DNA of 64,000 bases from Achatina immaculata (GCA_009760885.1 CM019713.1:10163274-10227273); one strand, 5' to 3'; shown: positions 34,243-45,699, numbered from the stretch's first letter. A program made the numbers and translations. The notes: generated by a model not told the origin, from the letters alone.

Positions 34243-34548
34243 CTTCAAGTGCCACTAAATGTCACATAGGGCCCGCATGGTAGTTCGCCAAGATTTCCTG
34301 TCCTTTGCAAGTTTTTCAGTTTCATCAAGGGATGTTATGCCCGCTGAACTGGCCTCTCTTAACAGATGAGTTTCACATGGTCGACCTCTTTTTCTTCAGC
34401 CTTTTGTGTTCCACTTGATAGCTTGTTTGGGGATTCTCTGACTGCTTCTACTCATCACATGACCGACGTATGTCCGTCTTCTTTTTCTGATCACCCATGA
34501 GACAGGTTGTTGTTTGCTCATCTGTCTTATCTCTGATGTAATATTATT
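34243..34548 (-). mobile_element. LINE-C 3' end
   Basis: Reverse complement of the LINE-C terminus: cacatagggcccgcatggta, cagtttcatcaagggatgtt, tcgacctctttttcttcagc, tgggtgatcagaaaaagaag on the minus strand. 5'-truncated. Confidence 0.82.
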
Positions 34549-34929
34549 ATTGGGGTGTAAAAAATTATATTATTATATTAAAATATTATATTAAATAAAA
34601 ATTATATTATTAGGGTGTAATATTTTTAATGGATATAATCTACAAGTATCTCTGTTTCTCAAACTGCATTAAAAATACTGGCTTGAGTAAGTATGAAAAC
34701 ATTCTGTGCCTTGTGTAACAAGGTAGCAGTTTTTCAACTGCCTTTCCTAGATTTTTTTGGAATGAAAATGGTGGAACTGATATTGAGATGGCATCTCTGA
34801 CTGAAAGTCTTGGGTTCTGACTGTCAGAGGTGTGCCAGAATTATATGTAAACAAAGAGAGAGTTTCACATCATGTTCCATGACTTCTCTGAGAACAAAAG
34901 TGAAGTTTCTTGAAGATTTAAATTACTGT
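34549..34929. other. AT-rich stretch with ATT-type repeats
   Basis: aaaattatattattatat-like simple sequence at 34558-34625; remainder unassigned. Confidence 0.4.
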
Positions 34930-35320
34930 GAGATACAAATTCTTGCATCTTTTAGAGATATAAATTCTTGCATTTTCGAGAGATATAAATTCTTCCATCT
35001 TTGAGATATATAAATTCTTGCATTTTCAAGAGATATGAATAGAAATTTTTGCATCTTCAAGAGATACATTCTTTCAAGAGATATAACTTCTTGCATCTTC
35101 AAGAGATACATTCTTACAAGAGATATAACTTCTTGCATCTTCAAGAGATACATTCTTACAAGAGATATAACTTCTTGCATCTTCAAGAGATATAAATCTT
35201 GAATCGTCAAGCTGTATCTTCAACAGATCTTCTCGCAGCACCAAAAGACACATTTTCTTGCATCTTCAAAAGATATCATCTTCCAGGGGCTTCATTTCTT
35301 GCATCTTCAAAAGGCACAAA
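34930..35320. repeat. Minisatellite, mixed ~25-38-bp unit
   Basis: About 12 irregular copies containing cttgcatcttcaagagatat, with a shorter unit at the left and a longer form (acattcttacaagagatata) in the centre. Confidence 0.88.
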
Positions 35321-35369
35321 TTCTTGCATATCTAAAGACAGATTACATCCGTAATGAAATAAGCATTTC

Positions 35370-35590
35370 GCCGTCTTTACTTTTCTTGGTTGGGGGGGGG
35401 GGGGGCAGCCCCTACTCTCATCGTCTTTACTTTTCTTGTACCCATTTCTTGAGGCTGGCCTGACTCTAGTACTGGAAGCCTAAAATTGCTTTTGAAAAAA
35501 TTGCCGTAAATTAGAATCGAGCTGTGTACCTCCTGGTATCTAGGCAAGTGCACAAACCAGTAGACCACGACATGGCGGAAGAAGAGAGAT
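35370..35590 (-). mobile_element. SINE4: tRNA-derived SINE
   Basis: Minus strand begins near 35590 with gtcgtggtctactggtttgt (A-box-like) and cacagctcgattctaat (B-box-like). The body includes caagaaatgggtacaagaaa. A G/C run lies at 35389-35404. Confidence 0.55.
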
Positions 35591-35769
35591 GGCTAAAGAA
35601 TCTTTGTCCAACCGTAACAGATTTTTTTTTATCTGCCACAGAAGAGATGTCTCTACTGTCAGACAAGAGGTTGCTAAATCCTGCGTACAACTCTAGTCCC
35701 TGAAATAAGGAAACACAAGAATTTTCTAGTACAACAGAAGCTTGATGCTTTAAAAATGTTAATAAACAT

Positions 35770-36262
35770 GTTGAAATTGAGGCTGTGTCGACGGCAGTGG
35801 ACTTGCTAGTTGCTCGTGATGTGGTTAATGGTGTCATTGCGACTGATTCACAAAGTTTGCTTCGTAAGACTGAGAAGAAATTGCTTCGAAAAGAATGCGT
35901 TCATTTGTTAAGCCAGTCAACTGTGACGAGCCTAACGTGGCTTTACTGTCCAAGGCTTGCGGGAGTACATAGCAGTGAAGAAGCGGGTAGCTGGGCAAGT
36001 TAAAATAAATGGCAGACTGAGAACCGACAAGGGTGGCATTCCCGTTTAGGAAAGACTGCGGGGGAAATGAAGAGAGGGAATGGAAGAACAATGTAGCTGT
36101 GAAGAGATTGCTGTAGGTACGGCAAATTAAAGGTACTGGCAGGAAATCTGAACTGAGTTGCAGAAAACACATCGTAAACAACTAACACTTGACGGGAACT
36201 AGTGGAGAACATGCTCTTGAATGGATCCGACGGATTATAAATGGGGCTGTGATGAAGTGACA
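35770..36262 (+). mobile_element. LINE-I1: RNase H fragment of a non-LTR element
   Basis: The frame at 35785 reads LLVARDVVNGVIATDSQSLL and LTWLYCPRLAGV, the central TDSQS aspartate and the remains of the PGHAGV histidine motif of an RNase H domain. It is followed by INGRLRTDKGGI in another frame. It matches the minus-strand copies at 53130-53712 and 54546-55128. Inactive. Confidence 0.7.
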
Positions 36263-36614
36263 CCGGAGTCTGAATTTTTTAACCTTTCAACCTTTAATAA
36301 TAATTTTTTTTTTTAAAGAGACTATTTCGTCGCGTTCAGAGAAGTGAAGCAATAAACTTTTTTTTTAAAGTGAGAAGTAATGAGAAGGATAAAAAGCAGA
36401 CAAAATTTTTCAGACAATAATGATTATGAATACAAAGACAATGGGGACTAGACTTCCAACACAAACATTGTTTGTTATCAACTATTATCAGTCGTGGAAA
36501 TCCCAGAATCTATTTAGCGAAGTAATACTCAGCAAGTTCCACAGCATCTTTGTTGTTTGCACAGAAGAAATCCAATAACAATAATAATAACAATACAGTG
36601 AAAACATGGAAATA
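36263..36614. other. Unassigned AT-rich sequence
   Basis: T runs at 36307-36316 and 36359-36366; nothing recognised. Confidence 0.35.
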
Positions 36615-36800
36615 TTTTAGGACCGACCTGCACCGAGGACAAACCAACCTTAAAAAAAATTGATACCTGGGGTTTCCCTAGGAAAAACAAAAGTATTGGC
36701 ATGCCTATCTCAAATGCTGTAGTGTCATATATTGTAAAGACACTAACACTTCTTACCCCCCCCCCCCGCAACCACTCCCCACGGCATGCAAATGCTCCGG
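36615..36800 (+). mobile_element. SINE5-like repeat copy
   Basis: Shares the ordered blocks gaccgacctgcaccgagg, tacctggggtttcccta, ctatctcaaatgctgta and ctaacacttct with 45700-45900. Confidence 0.6.
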
Positions 36801-36904
36801 GACATAGATTTTTTGGGTGGACAAGGGCCAAAGAAGAAATGACTGTCAAGGTACCAACAGTAGGGCAGTACAAAGATATGGGCCTTGTCTTTGGTGTAAT
36901 TGGG

Positions 36905-36936
36905 GATATATATATATATATAGAGAGAGAGAGAGC
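36905..36936. repeat. TA/GA dinucleotide run
   Basis: tatatatata then gagagagaga. Confidence 0.8.
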
Positions 36937-37224
36937 TGGAGACCTCAGAGAAGGTACATAATGTCGATAAAATGATAGAAAAGAAGTATTTTTTATCATA
37001 TCTAGATGAACCCCTGGCATATGAGACAGATCTGTTTTATATTATCGCATTATCTCTGGGATTTTTTTGTTCTTTATTTGGAAATACCCGCGACGTTGTG
37101 CCTTGTTATATATTTATGCACTTTTTTAGTTTTGGGTGTTCAATGTGTTTTAGAATCATTTGTTCATATATTGAAGGTTTTTTTTAAAACTATAAACCGT
37201 ATTACGCAGTTTATGTTTGTTTTT
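36937..37224. other. Unassigned sequence
   Basis: Nothing recognised. Confidence 0.35.
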
Positions 37225-37830
37225 CTTTGTCTCTTGACTTGACAGTTTTTATTTTTGTATTTTGATTTGGCAGTTTTTAATTTGTCTCTTGAATTGACAG
37301 TTTTTATTTTTGTATTTTGATTTGACAGTTTTTAATTTGTCTCTTGACTTGACAGTTTATATTTTTGTATTTTGATTTGACAGTTTTTAATTTGTCTCTT
37401 GACTTGACAGTTTATATTTTTGTATTCTGATTTGACATTTTTTAATTTGTCTCTTGACTTGACAGTTTTTATTTTTGTATTTTGATTTGACAGTTTTTAA
37501 TTTGTCTCTTGACTTGACAGTTTATATTTTTGTATTTTGATTTGACAGTTTTTAATTTGTCTCTTGACTTGACAGTTTATATTTTTGTATTCTGATTTGA
37601 CATTTTTTAATTTGTCTCTTGACTTGACAGTTTTTTGTTTGTCTCTTGGCGAAACGCATTTTCTTTGTATTTTGACTTAACAGTTTTCTTTGCCTCTTGA
37701 CTTGGCAGTTTCTCTTTCACTCTTGATCTGAACGTTTTTCTTTGTCTTTTGACTTAACTGTTTTGCTTTGTTTCTTGACTTGACATTTTTTCACCGTCTC
37801 TTGATTAGAGGGTTTTTCTTTGTCTCTTCG
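37225..37830. repeat. Minisatellite, 55-bp dimeric unit
   Basis: About seven clear copies of a 55-bp unit, itself two related halves (gatttgacagtttttaattt and gacttgacagtttttatttt). Degenerate copies continue to 37830. Confidence 0.92.
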
Positions 37831-37889
37831 GTAGGCAGTTGGACACCATCGCAGTAGAGTTTGCTAATCAAACGTTCTGATGTGTACCA

Positions 37890-38145
37890 GAAAAAAAAAC
37901 AAAACAAATCTTACTGCTGGGACTGAACCCGATACTACTGCATTAGTAAACAGAGCACCTAACCATTCAGCCAACTAGGCCGGGTACGTGTAAAAATGGG
38001 TACCAGAGAAATCTGCGAAGGTAATGAGGCCGGGCGTGATACTGGCCATATCATACTTTCTCGTGCCGAAGTTCGTGGAAATACGGACCTAACACCGCAT
38101 CCCTAGTATGCCTCAGTGACATGGAAACTGGGTTTTTAACCTTTA
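37890..38145 (+). mobile_element. SINE3 with inverted tRNA-like head
   Basis: The body (aaatgggtaccagagaaatc, ggccgggcgtgatactggcc) is in plus orientation like 18185-18470. The tRNA-like head at 37915-37978 is on the minus strand (ttggctgaatggttaggtgc, tcgggttcagtcccagcag). Either two abutting elements or an inverted head. Confidence 0.65.
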
Positions 38146-38394
38146 CCTTTTGCATACATTTAGAATGCATTCATTTTTATTTATATGTTATATTTGTTAG
38201 AGATTTTCGCCAGCATAGTATTTCATAGTATGAATTTAGAAGCGTGTTTATCCAATATTTGTCCACATTTGAAAAACAGAAACTGTGTCTTTAGAAGCAG
38301 GCTCACGTTTTGTACGGGAAACAAATCACTTCTTTAATAAAATGTGAAGTCTGTTTCAAATTTTTTTTTAAAATGTGTCATGTCTATCTTCATC
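38146..38394. other. Unassigned sequence
   Basis: Nothing recognised. Confidence 0.35.
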
Positions 38395-38745
38395 TTCAGC
38401 TTTCCCAGCCTTTAAGACTCATTGCTGTTCGTCTACATTTCTCTCTATTCATAATCTTCTCTCTCCAGTTGGTGACACCAATTTCTTTTATATCTTTTTC
38501 TATGTTGTCTTTCCATCTCTGTCTTGGTCTACCCCTTGGTCTTGTTTCCCTCATTTCTTGTGCATAAATCATTTTCGTTTGTCTTTCTCTTCCATCCTTC
38601 CTACATGGCCCAGCCAGCGGAATCTGTTCAGTTTCAAGACATTTATAATTCGCTGGGATTTAAATAAGTGGTTCAGCTCAGTGTTCTTTCTAGATCTCCA
38701 TGTTGGTATCCTTTGTGGGAACAAAGAATCTTCTTAAGAAAATAT
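38395..38745 (-). mobile_element. LINE-E: C-terminal tail of a non-LTR RT
   Basis: Minus strand carries the typical RFRWLGHVGRMEE segment (38588-38630), then a GRPRQRWK-like basic box with stops. 5'-truncated. Confidence 0.65.
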
Positions 38746-38879
38746 TATTATAGTAGAATTTAAATACAGTCAATTTAAACAATCAAAACAAACTGTAAAA
38801 AAAGCTGTAAATATATGGTTGCTTTACCAGCATAAAGAATACATGTAAATCGCGACAGAAATTTGCTTTGATAAAAGTG

Positions 38880-39440
38880 TCATCATCATCATGTGCCATG
38901 CCGGGCGGGCGTTGGCGGTCATACTCCATAAATCTTGGTCCTTGGCATTTCTGAGTAACTCTGCTGCTGATTTCTCTACATGGCACAATGTCAGGCCTTC
39001 TGACATCTGTCCCCTCCGTCGTCCTCTGCCTCTCCTGCCTTCAGTTTTGCCAGTTATTCTGATGCTCTTCAGCTTCTCATAACATGCTCCAAAAGTGTTG
39101 ATTGGCTTTTCCTTATCTTTGTTATATTACGTTTCCCGTTAACTTGTCTCAAACACTCCTCATTAGTTATCTTGGCTGTCCATTGGATCCAATCATTCTT
39201 CTCAAGAACCACATCTCTGTTGCCTCCAATGATTTACTCATTTGTTTGTCAGCACAGTGCTCCATGATTCACATTCGTATAGCAAAGTAGGCTCAATATA
39301 GCACTGTAATACTTTCTTTCTCACATTCAGTGACAATAACTTATTGCACAATATGTTTTTCAGTTTCTGAAATGCTACATTTGTCTGGCATATTCTGCTT
39401 TTAATTTCAGTGTTACATTTTCCATCATCTGTTATCACTT
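38880..39440 (-). mobile_element. LINE-B-related RT end with ATG tail
   Basis: Minus 39438-39238 reads EIKSRICQTNVAFQKLKNIL and LLSLNVRKKVLQCYIEPTLL; the end is ggcatggcac then (ATG)n at 38880-38893. Diverged from the LINE-B copy at 1919-2560. Confidence 0.78.
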
Positions 39441-39457
39441 ATCCCAGGCATTTAAAG

Positions 39458-39526
<69 letters not shown>
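39458..39526. repeat. TA dinucleotide microsatellite
   Basis: About 33 ta units. Confidence 0.95.
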
Positions 39527-39528
<2 letters not shown>

Positions 39529-39752
39529 GTGACAGCTTACTGCCAAAAATAGCACTAAGATGGACACCACAGGGGAACAGAAGTAAGGGTAGACCAAAAG
39601 AGACATGGAGAAGAACAACAGAGGTTGTTGAGCAGTAGAGGGCTCACCTGGGCAAGAGCAGAAAAAAAGGCAAAGGACAGGCATGTGTGGAAAACCCTTA
39701 CGGAAGCTCCATCTGCCCTGGGCACTTAAGGTTCAGATATATATATATATAT
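39527..39752 (+). mobile_element. LINE-F 3' end with TA tail
   Basis: Plus strand LPKIALRWTPQG, GRPKETWRRTTE and WARAEKKAKDRHVWK traces ending at cttaaggttcagatatatat. The other copy (56046-56390) has the same end followed by GA. Confidence 0.78.
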
Positions 39753-40009
39753 ACGCCACAGTCTGTAAAAGTTTTAAAATCTCTATGTTAGCGACGCGCG
39801 AGGGGAGGTTGTAAGGCACGCACCCTCGAATGATTCGCCGTTCCTGGCCTAGACATTAATAAAATTGGCAATGAAAGCTCGACTCTTACTTGTTGCTTCC
39901 TTATCTTTACTTTTGAACACACGTGCTGATTTGTGTCGCACACTGATGTTATATAAATATATACAAATAGTAGACTTTCATTCTTTACTTTGATTTCATT
40001 TTCTATAGG
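39753..40009. other. Unassigned sequence
   Basis: Nothing recognised. Confidence 0.35.
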
Positions 40010-40011
40010 TA

Positions 40012-41524
40012 CAGTATCCGACAATTAAGTAATGAGACGTATTTTATTATGGCCAAGACAAAAATGCCGTCTATGAAGCAAACCATGGAATCCAAAGAGG
40101 CAACTTTTTATCGCTACCCGATATGTAGACGACAAACAAGCCGCCATTTTGCTGACCTAGTTAGAGGTGCATTGTCACGTAATCAGCATGGAGCAAAAAG
40201 CTAACATTAAATTCTGCTTAAAACTCGGAAAAAGTGCCATTGAGACACCTGAATTGATGCAAAAAGTTTATGACGATAATTGGTTATCTTGTGCACAGAT
40301 GTTCAGGTAGTATTCACGATTCTTCTTCTTCTGCTTCTTCTTCTTCGTTCGCTTCTACCACCAAGACCGCCCCGTGATCCTACTGAATTTACTCCTGTGG
40401 TCCTCGATAGGTCTCGTGGTCCCCGAAAGGATCACACGAGATCCCAGAGAGGACCACAAGAGGTTCAGAGTATCACAGGGCTTGAGCTTGTATTCTTGGT
40501 GGGTCTCAGAAGCGGGATTGCGGGACACCGTGGTTTTCGTTGCACATTCACAATTCAAAATTGGTGAGGAAACGATTACAAATGCAATTAGACATTGGCA
40601 CCCAATTTATGTTCGTAATGAGGAACTTGCAAAAGTCAGAGAATGGACACAAGAAGATCATTGTTTGACTGTGAGGATGATGATAGATGAATTTGGTGTT
40701 AACCGAGAGATCATTCGTAAAATTTTAGTGGAAGATTTTGGGCAAGAAAAAAGTTTCTTGCTGGTTTGTACCACATGCGTTGTCTGATGACCAAAAACAT
40801 CCGCGTGTTGAGTACGCAAAAGACATCATCAAAACGTGTCACAGAAATAAACATTTCTTAAATTTGATAGTTGCAGAGGATGAAGCATGAATTTCTTCTG
40901 TGATCCCACAATTAAATGCCAAAGTGCTCAGTGGAAATCATCATCATCACCAAAAGGCAAACAATTTCGTCTTCAAAAGTCGAAAGCATAGATAATGTTG
41001 GTGTGGTTCTAGGACAGCAACGGAGTTATTCACACAGAATTTATTCCAGAGGGACGGATTATCACTGCCAAAGTTTATTTAAGTATTTTGAAACGCCTAT
41101 TGAAAAGGATTCTTCGAGTCCGTCCCGAGTATTCAACACCTGGAAGTTTTTTTCCTTCTTCATGATAATTCACCGGCTCACCGGGCGGTAGCTGTACATG
41201 AATTTTTGGCCCCAAAACAAGTGTGTATTCTCAACCATCCACCCTATTCCCCAGATTTGTCTCCCTGTGATTATTGTCTATTCCAAAAATTAAAGTTACC
41301 TTTGAAAAGACGCTTCTTTGACGATACTGATGACATCCAAAGGGCCGTAACATCGACCATACCAACAGAACTGCAGAGGTCGTTCCAGTGTATGTTCCAG
41401 TGTTTGACACTCGCTGTATCAATGTACAAGGGGGTTACTTTGGATAAAATACAGGTTATATCTTCAAATGTTGTTATTTGTATTTTTTATGGAATTAATC
41501 TCATTACTTAATTATCGGACCTTG
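40012..41524 (+). mobile_element. mariner (D34D) transposon, full length but inactivated
   Basis: Terminal inverted repeats of 26 bp at 40012-40037 and 41499-41524 match at 22 of 26 positions (sharing aattaagtaatgaga), flanked by TA at 40010-40011 and 41525-41526. The Mos1-like transposase starts at atg 40188 (MEQKANIKFCLKLGKSA). It stops at tag 40308 where the family has Trp, then continues after an insertion (QFKIGEETITNAIRHW, 40550). Further frameshifts and stops follow near 40745, 40887 and 41163. Catalytic pieces are visible: VAEDEA, HDN(S)PAHRA near 41166 and YSPDLSPCDY near 41245. There are 34 residues between the second and third aspartates, diagnostic of mariner. Without the insertion it is ~1.28 kb, normal for the family. 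Confidence 0.93.
40323..40545 (-). mobile_element. SINE6-like repeat inserted in the mariner
   Basis: 223 bp, flanked by attcacgattc (40312-40322) and attcacaattc (40546-40556), an 11-bp target duplication with one mismatch. Minus-strand 3' end is gcgaacgaagaagaag. The same sequence in plus orientation lies at 47828-48062. No tRNA boxes seen. Confidence 0.85.
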
Positions 41525-41761
41525 TATTTATCGACTGATCATTTGATGTCAGTACCTGTGTAAATAAATATTGCAGCATAGCTATCCTTCCCCCCTCCTC
41601 CCGACTCTTGTTTTAGTGCATGTATCACAAATATGCATTGGTTAATAAACTTGATGAAACATGTAATAAGAATCGCGTGCTTGTTCTTCAGTTTGTAAAT
41701 GTATAGATTATTACCGCTAAACTTTTATATTTAAAAGCTGCACGTTTTTTAAACAGGCAGG

Positions 41762-41768
<7 letters not shown>
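41525..41768. other. Unassigned AT-rich sequence
   Basis: Nothing recognised. Confidence 0.35.

Positions 41769-41820
<52 letters not shown>
41769..41820. repeat. TA dinucleotide microsatellite
   Basis: About 26 ta units, directly adjoining the 5' end of a LINE-B copy. Confidence 0.95.
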
Positions 41821-41824
<4 letters not shown>

Positions 41825-42243
41825 CTATCTTGTTATATGGAAGTGAATCATGGACAATAGGCAAGTCTGCACAAAAATCATTGGAAGCAGCAGAAATGTG
41901 GTTTATTAGAAGAATGTTGTGAATCCCCTGGACAGCAAAAATAACTAATGAAGAATATATGAGAAGAGCTGGAGAGACAAAAAACATTGTCAGAAAGATA
42001 AGAGAGAGACAATGTACTTTCATAGGACATGCAATGAGAAGAGGGGGCATTGAAAATATTATAACAACAGGAAAAATAGAAGGAAGAAGATCAAGAGGAA
42101 GACCAAGAGAAATGATACTGGACAGTCTGACGGGATGGTGTGAGAGGAGATCACCAACTGAACTGATGGCCTGCATGAAGGATCGGGTACTCTGGAGAAG
42201 CATAATAGCCAACGCCAGTCGGCACGGCACCTGATGATGATGA

Positions 42244-42245
<2 letters not shown>
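41821..42245 (+). mobile_element. LINE-B 3' fragment between two TA arrays
   Basis: Plus frames: GSESWTIGKSAQKSLEAAEM, then at 41959 MRRAGETKNIVRKIRERQCT and GRPREMILDSLTGWCERR to the ASRHGT stop. Then (GAT)n at 42234-42245 and again TA repeats. It was probably inserted into the TA tract. Confidence 0.88.

Positions 42246-42285
<40 letters not shown>
42246..42285. repeat. TA dinucleotide microsatellite
   Basis: About 19 ta units on the 3' side of LINE-B. Confidence 0.92.
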
Positions 42286-42287
<2 letters not shown>

Positions 42288-42769
42288 GGGCAATCCGCCG
42301 TGAAGGTTGTGACAGATTTAATAAATGTCCAGCACCCAAACAGAGGCGGATTAGCCACCAGCCAGAAAGCCCTCCTTTCCCCCCCCCCCCCTTTCCTACT
42401 TACATCGTTTATCTCCTAATATAAAGTTCATAAAACAGAATTCTATAAATTAGCATTCCCACTCCCCCCTCCCCAAATGATATTCAACGCCCCCTCCCCC
42501 CCCCCCTTCCACTCTTCTGAACTCATAGATTTAACTCCTTCATTCCTGCAATAATTTCCATGTAAGGTCAGAATAAATTTTGATTTAAAAAAATTTAGTG
42601 GAAAGAGACTGGAAGGAAGTTACTCTATAATTAAAAAAAAAGATCATGGGCTGGGTTAGAAATATGCTACTTTTCATTTTACTTAGATCTGCTTAAATAC
42701 CGCTTAGAGGATTGATTCACTTGAGGTGTGCAAGATCTGCCATCACTGCCCGTGTTGTTCTGGAGCCTA
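42286..42769. other. Unassigned sequence with C runs
   Basis: C runs near 42380-42392 and 42490-42508; no gene. Confidence 0.4.
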
Positions 42770-42908
42770 TTTGTAACTGACTTTAATCCTGTTCAGCTTA
42801 TGGGTAACTGACTTTAATCCTGTTCAGCTTATGGGTAACTGACTTTAATCTTGTTCAGCTTATGGGTAACTGACTTTAATCCTGTTCAGCTTATGGGTAA
42901 CTGACTTC
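42770..42908. repeat. Minisatellite, 31-bp unit
   Basis: Four copies of a unit with cttatgggtaactgacttta. Confidence 0.93.
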
Positions 42909-43054
42909 TGTTCCCGAGGAGACTTCGAACCTGAAAAGCGCTATTTAACGAAGCGGCCTTGATCCTTCAGTATGAAAGTCAGGCCCCAGTCTGTCCTGGA
43001 AAACTTGGGTGGGGGGGGGAGGGGAGAGGGGGAGCTCTGTATATATGAGTACGG

Positions 43055-43145
43055 TATTTGACAGAGCTGACAGGTCAAGGAAAATATGGGCACTAACACC
43101 ACATCCCTGTGTGCCTCTAAGCATGACAGGATTACCTTTACCTTT
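43055..43145 (+). mobile_element. SINE1 3' end
   Basis: gctgacaggtcaaggaaaat, cactaacaccacatccctgt and gcatgacaggattaccttta, matching the SINE1 terminus. Confidence 0.75.
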
Positions 43146-43149
43146 TTTT

Positions 43150-43345
43150 ATTAAGCGTAACGGAACAGGGATCGCCAAAGTCCGTGGCAGTAGAGCCTGC
43201 ACACCCTCTGTGCAGGGTCTGTAAGCCGCTATAACTGGCTTCCATTCCTAAACGATATGTGCGCCCTAGCATAACCACTGCATGGACTGCAAAGAACACG
43301 AGCTCGAATTTCCCAGGGAGATGGAAGAAGAAAATCTCAGTATAT
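43150..43345 (+). mobile_element. SINE2 fragment
   Basis: acagggatcgccaaagtccg, ctgcaaagaacacgagctcg, ending ggagatggaagaagaaaa. Confidence 0.62.
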
Positions 43346-43569
43346 TTAAGTGAAAAATCTCATGTGCCAGAAAAATGTATTTAAAATTTTTAAAAACTAG
43401 AAGAGTAAATATCTAAAAGAATGATTTAACTAAAGAAATAAAATGTACACCGGGAGGGTCAATACATAAACACAAGAAATACACAAATAAATAAAATCAA
43501 CAAAAATGATGATCTGGACATGATATGCAAGGTCTTTGATGTGAAATAGTTTAAATAAAAACATTTTTG
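43346..43569. other. Unassigned AT-rich sequence
   Basis: Nothing recognised. Confidence 0.35.
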
Positions 43570-43880
43570 GTCATATTATATGGAACACAGAAAACGAATG
43601 GAACTTATAAGGAAAAGACAATCAGAATTCTTTGCACGTGTCAAGAGAGGACTGAAGTTAGAAAACTTGATAGTTAGTTACTGGAGTAAGTTAGAAAACT
43701 TGATAGTTAGTTACTGGAGTAAGTTAGAAAACTCGATAGTTGGTTACTGGAGTAAGTTAGAAAACTTGATAGTTAGTTACTGGAGTAAGTTAGAAAACTT
43801 GATAGTTAGTTACTGGAGTAAGTTAGAAAACTTGATAGTTAGTTACTGGAGAAGCCTTGAGAACAGGAAAATGTGAAAGT
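43570..43880 (+). mobile_element. LINE-G tail fragment with 33-bp internal array
   Basis: The frame at 43580 reads MEHRKRMELIRKRQSEFFAR then six LENLIVSYWSK repeats. The leading part resembles the HVxR-type post-RT tail of non-LTR elements. The unit (aagttagaaaacttgatagt plus 13 bp) repeats at 43658-43850 and keeps frame. Confidence 0.65.
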
Positions 43881-44279
43881 AAAAGCAGATAGGAGATTAT
43901 CACTATGCGTTATCACTTGACGTGAGGTTTTATTGATGAATCAGATGATAATAAAGATGATGATGACGATATTCTGACCCCCGGCAGGTTTGCCCTGTCA
44001 TATATCGAGTCCATTCATACTTCCACAACTCCAGTAACAAGATATAAACATCCATTTTCTCGACAGAGACATCACAGAAACCATCCTCTCAGGTACACAT
44101 CCAAACGTAGACTGACTGTTCACTCACAGTCTCTCCCACAATTCTCTGTCACAGGTTTCTCAGCCCACGTGACGTTCTAGAAGGATCACGACTGACCACG
44201 GAAAAGTTCAAAAAGAGAATCATAACAAGTGCGCTTTCTGTAAAAAAAAAACAACACAACGTTAGTTTTCTAACTTCCA
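43881..44279. other. Unassigned sequence
   Basis: Short gatgatgat run near 43950-43970; nothing else. Confidence 0.35.
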
Positions 44280-44430
44280 GACCATGAGAAATGATACCGG
44301 ACAGTCCGACGGGATGGTGTGAGAGGAGATCACCAACTGAGCTGATGGCCTGCATGAAGGATCTTGTACTCTGAAGAAGCATAATAGCCAATGCCAGTCG
44401 GCACGGCACATGATGATGATGATGATGATG
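44280..44430 (+). mobile_element. LINE-B 3' end with ATG tail
   Basis: gagaaatgataccggacagt, gatggcctgcatgaaggatc, gtcggcacggcacatgatga; tail (GAT)n at 44411-44430. Confidence 0.87.
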
Positions 44431-44534
44431 AACTCCCTATACTGCTACAAAGGCACCCCCACCCCCACCAAATGAATTGGTGATCATAAAACTGGATAGT
44501 GAGCATGAATACCTTAAACAGTTTTTATATCTTT

Positions 44535-45030
44535 TCATAAACAATTCAGATGTAATGTCCACCCTCAATTTATGCATGCGAAAGCTGGAAAACTAAAGAA
44601 ATAGACAAGAAATTAGACTCTTCTGAAAACAAAAGCCTAAGGAAAATACTCGGCATCAAGTGGAACGAATTCAAGAACAATGCAGAGATGACTGAACAAT
44701 GCAAAGACAGATGACTGAACAACAACCAGTCTCATGGGTGATCAGGAAAAGGAGATGGTCATATGTTGGTCACATGATGAGAAGAAACAGTCAGAGAATC
44801 CCAAAAACAAGCTATCAAGTGAAAACACAACAGGTCGAAGAAAAAGAGGCAGACAACGTGAAACTCTAAAGACAACATTGTTATGAGAGGCCAAATTAAT
44901 AGGCATAAAATCACTTGATGAGGTTGAAAAGCTCGCCGAAAACAGGAGAAATTGGCGAACTACCTTGCGAGCTCTATGTGACGTTTAACAGCACGTGAAG
45001 GATATAAGATATAAGATAAACAACTACTGA
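44535..45030 (+). mobile_element. LINE-C 3' part
   Basis: Split frames carry the HACESWKTKEIDKKLDS-type segment, LRKILGIKWNEFKNNAE, QQPVSWVIRKR and the RALCDV end at ~44990, then a gatataagatataagat tail. An internal short duplication (gactgaacaatgc) and frameshifts are present. Confidence 0.85.
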
Positions 45031-45699
45031 CCCAATCAAGCGTAAAACATTATTATGTCTGAAATCGTGCCTTTAATATATATATATATTTTTTTTTTCT
45101 TCTAAACGCACCCAGTCCAGCGCAACTTATGTCAAGTGAACTACGCCTGCATGGAAACAAACTCCGAGCCAACCTGTTTTCTGAGAATTAAGACAATAGA
45201 AATATTAATTCACTTTTATTTAAAACGTTTCATGTTCACGGGCTCTCGAATGTACGCTTTTGAAAAGACTAAATCACACGAGGGCGACGTATACCGCCAA
45301 GGGTAGGGAAAGCATGAAGCGTGGTTTCACTTCACTACAGAGAGTGATCTTATCAACCACACAGCCATTTTGCCTTTTAACGTTCCCATGAACATTTGTC
45401 TTGGCTGTTACAGAACAAGCGTACGCACAGAAAGGTTTTTCTTTTCATTTCATTCTAAAAATAAGTCTCTGTATGTAGGAGTATTGAGGACAGGATTATA
45501 TTTGCACTGTGTTGGAAACAGTTCTCTGATATTTGGAAGGCTCTAAATTTGTAGGTAAGTAGTTGTGAGACTCTTTACAACTTTTTTCTGTTTAATATCG
45601 TACGTTTATTATAATTATATCACTGTATTAATTTATAAGAAAGTTACATTCAGCAGCAAGCACTAGTCAGGGTAAGATTCTACTTTGCTGCTCTGATGT
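45031..45699. other. Unassigned sequence
   Basis: TA run at 45079-45090 and T run; no gene recognised. Confidence 0.35.

Noticed and set aside
41766..42293. 175-codon minus ORF
   Set aside because: Antisense of LINE-B flanked by TA-repeat translation (IYIYIY).
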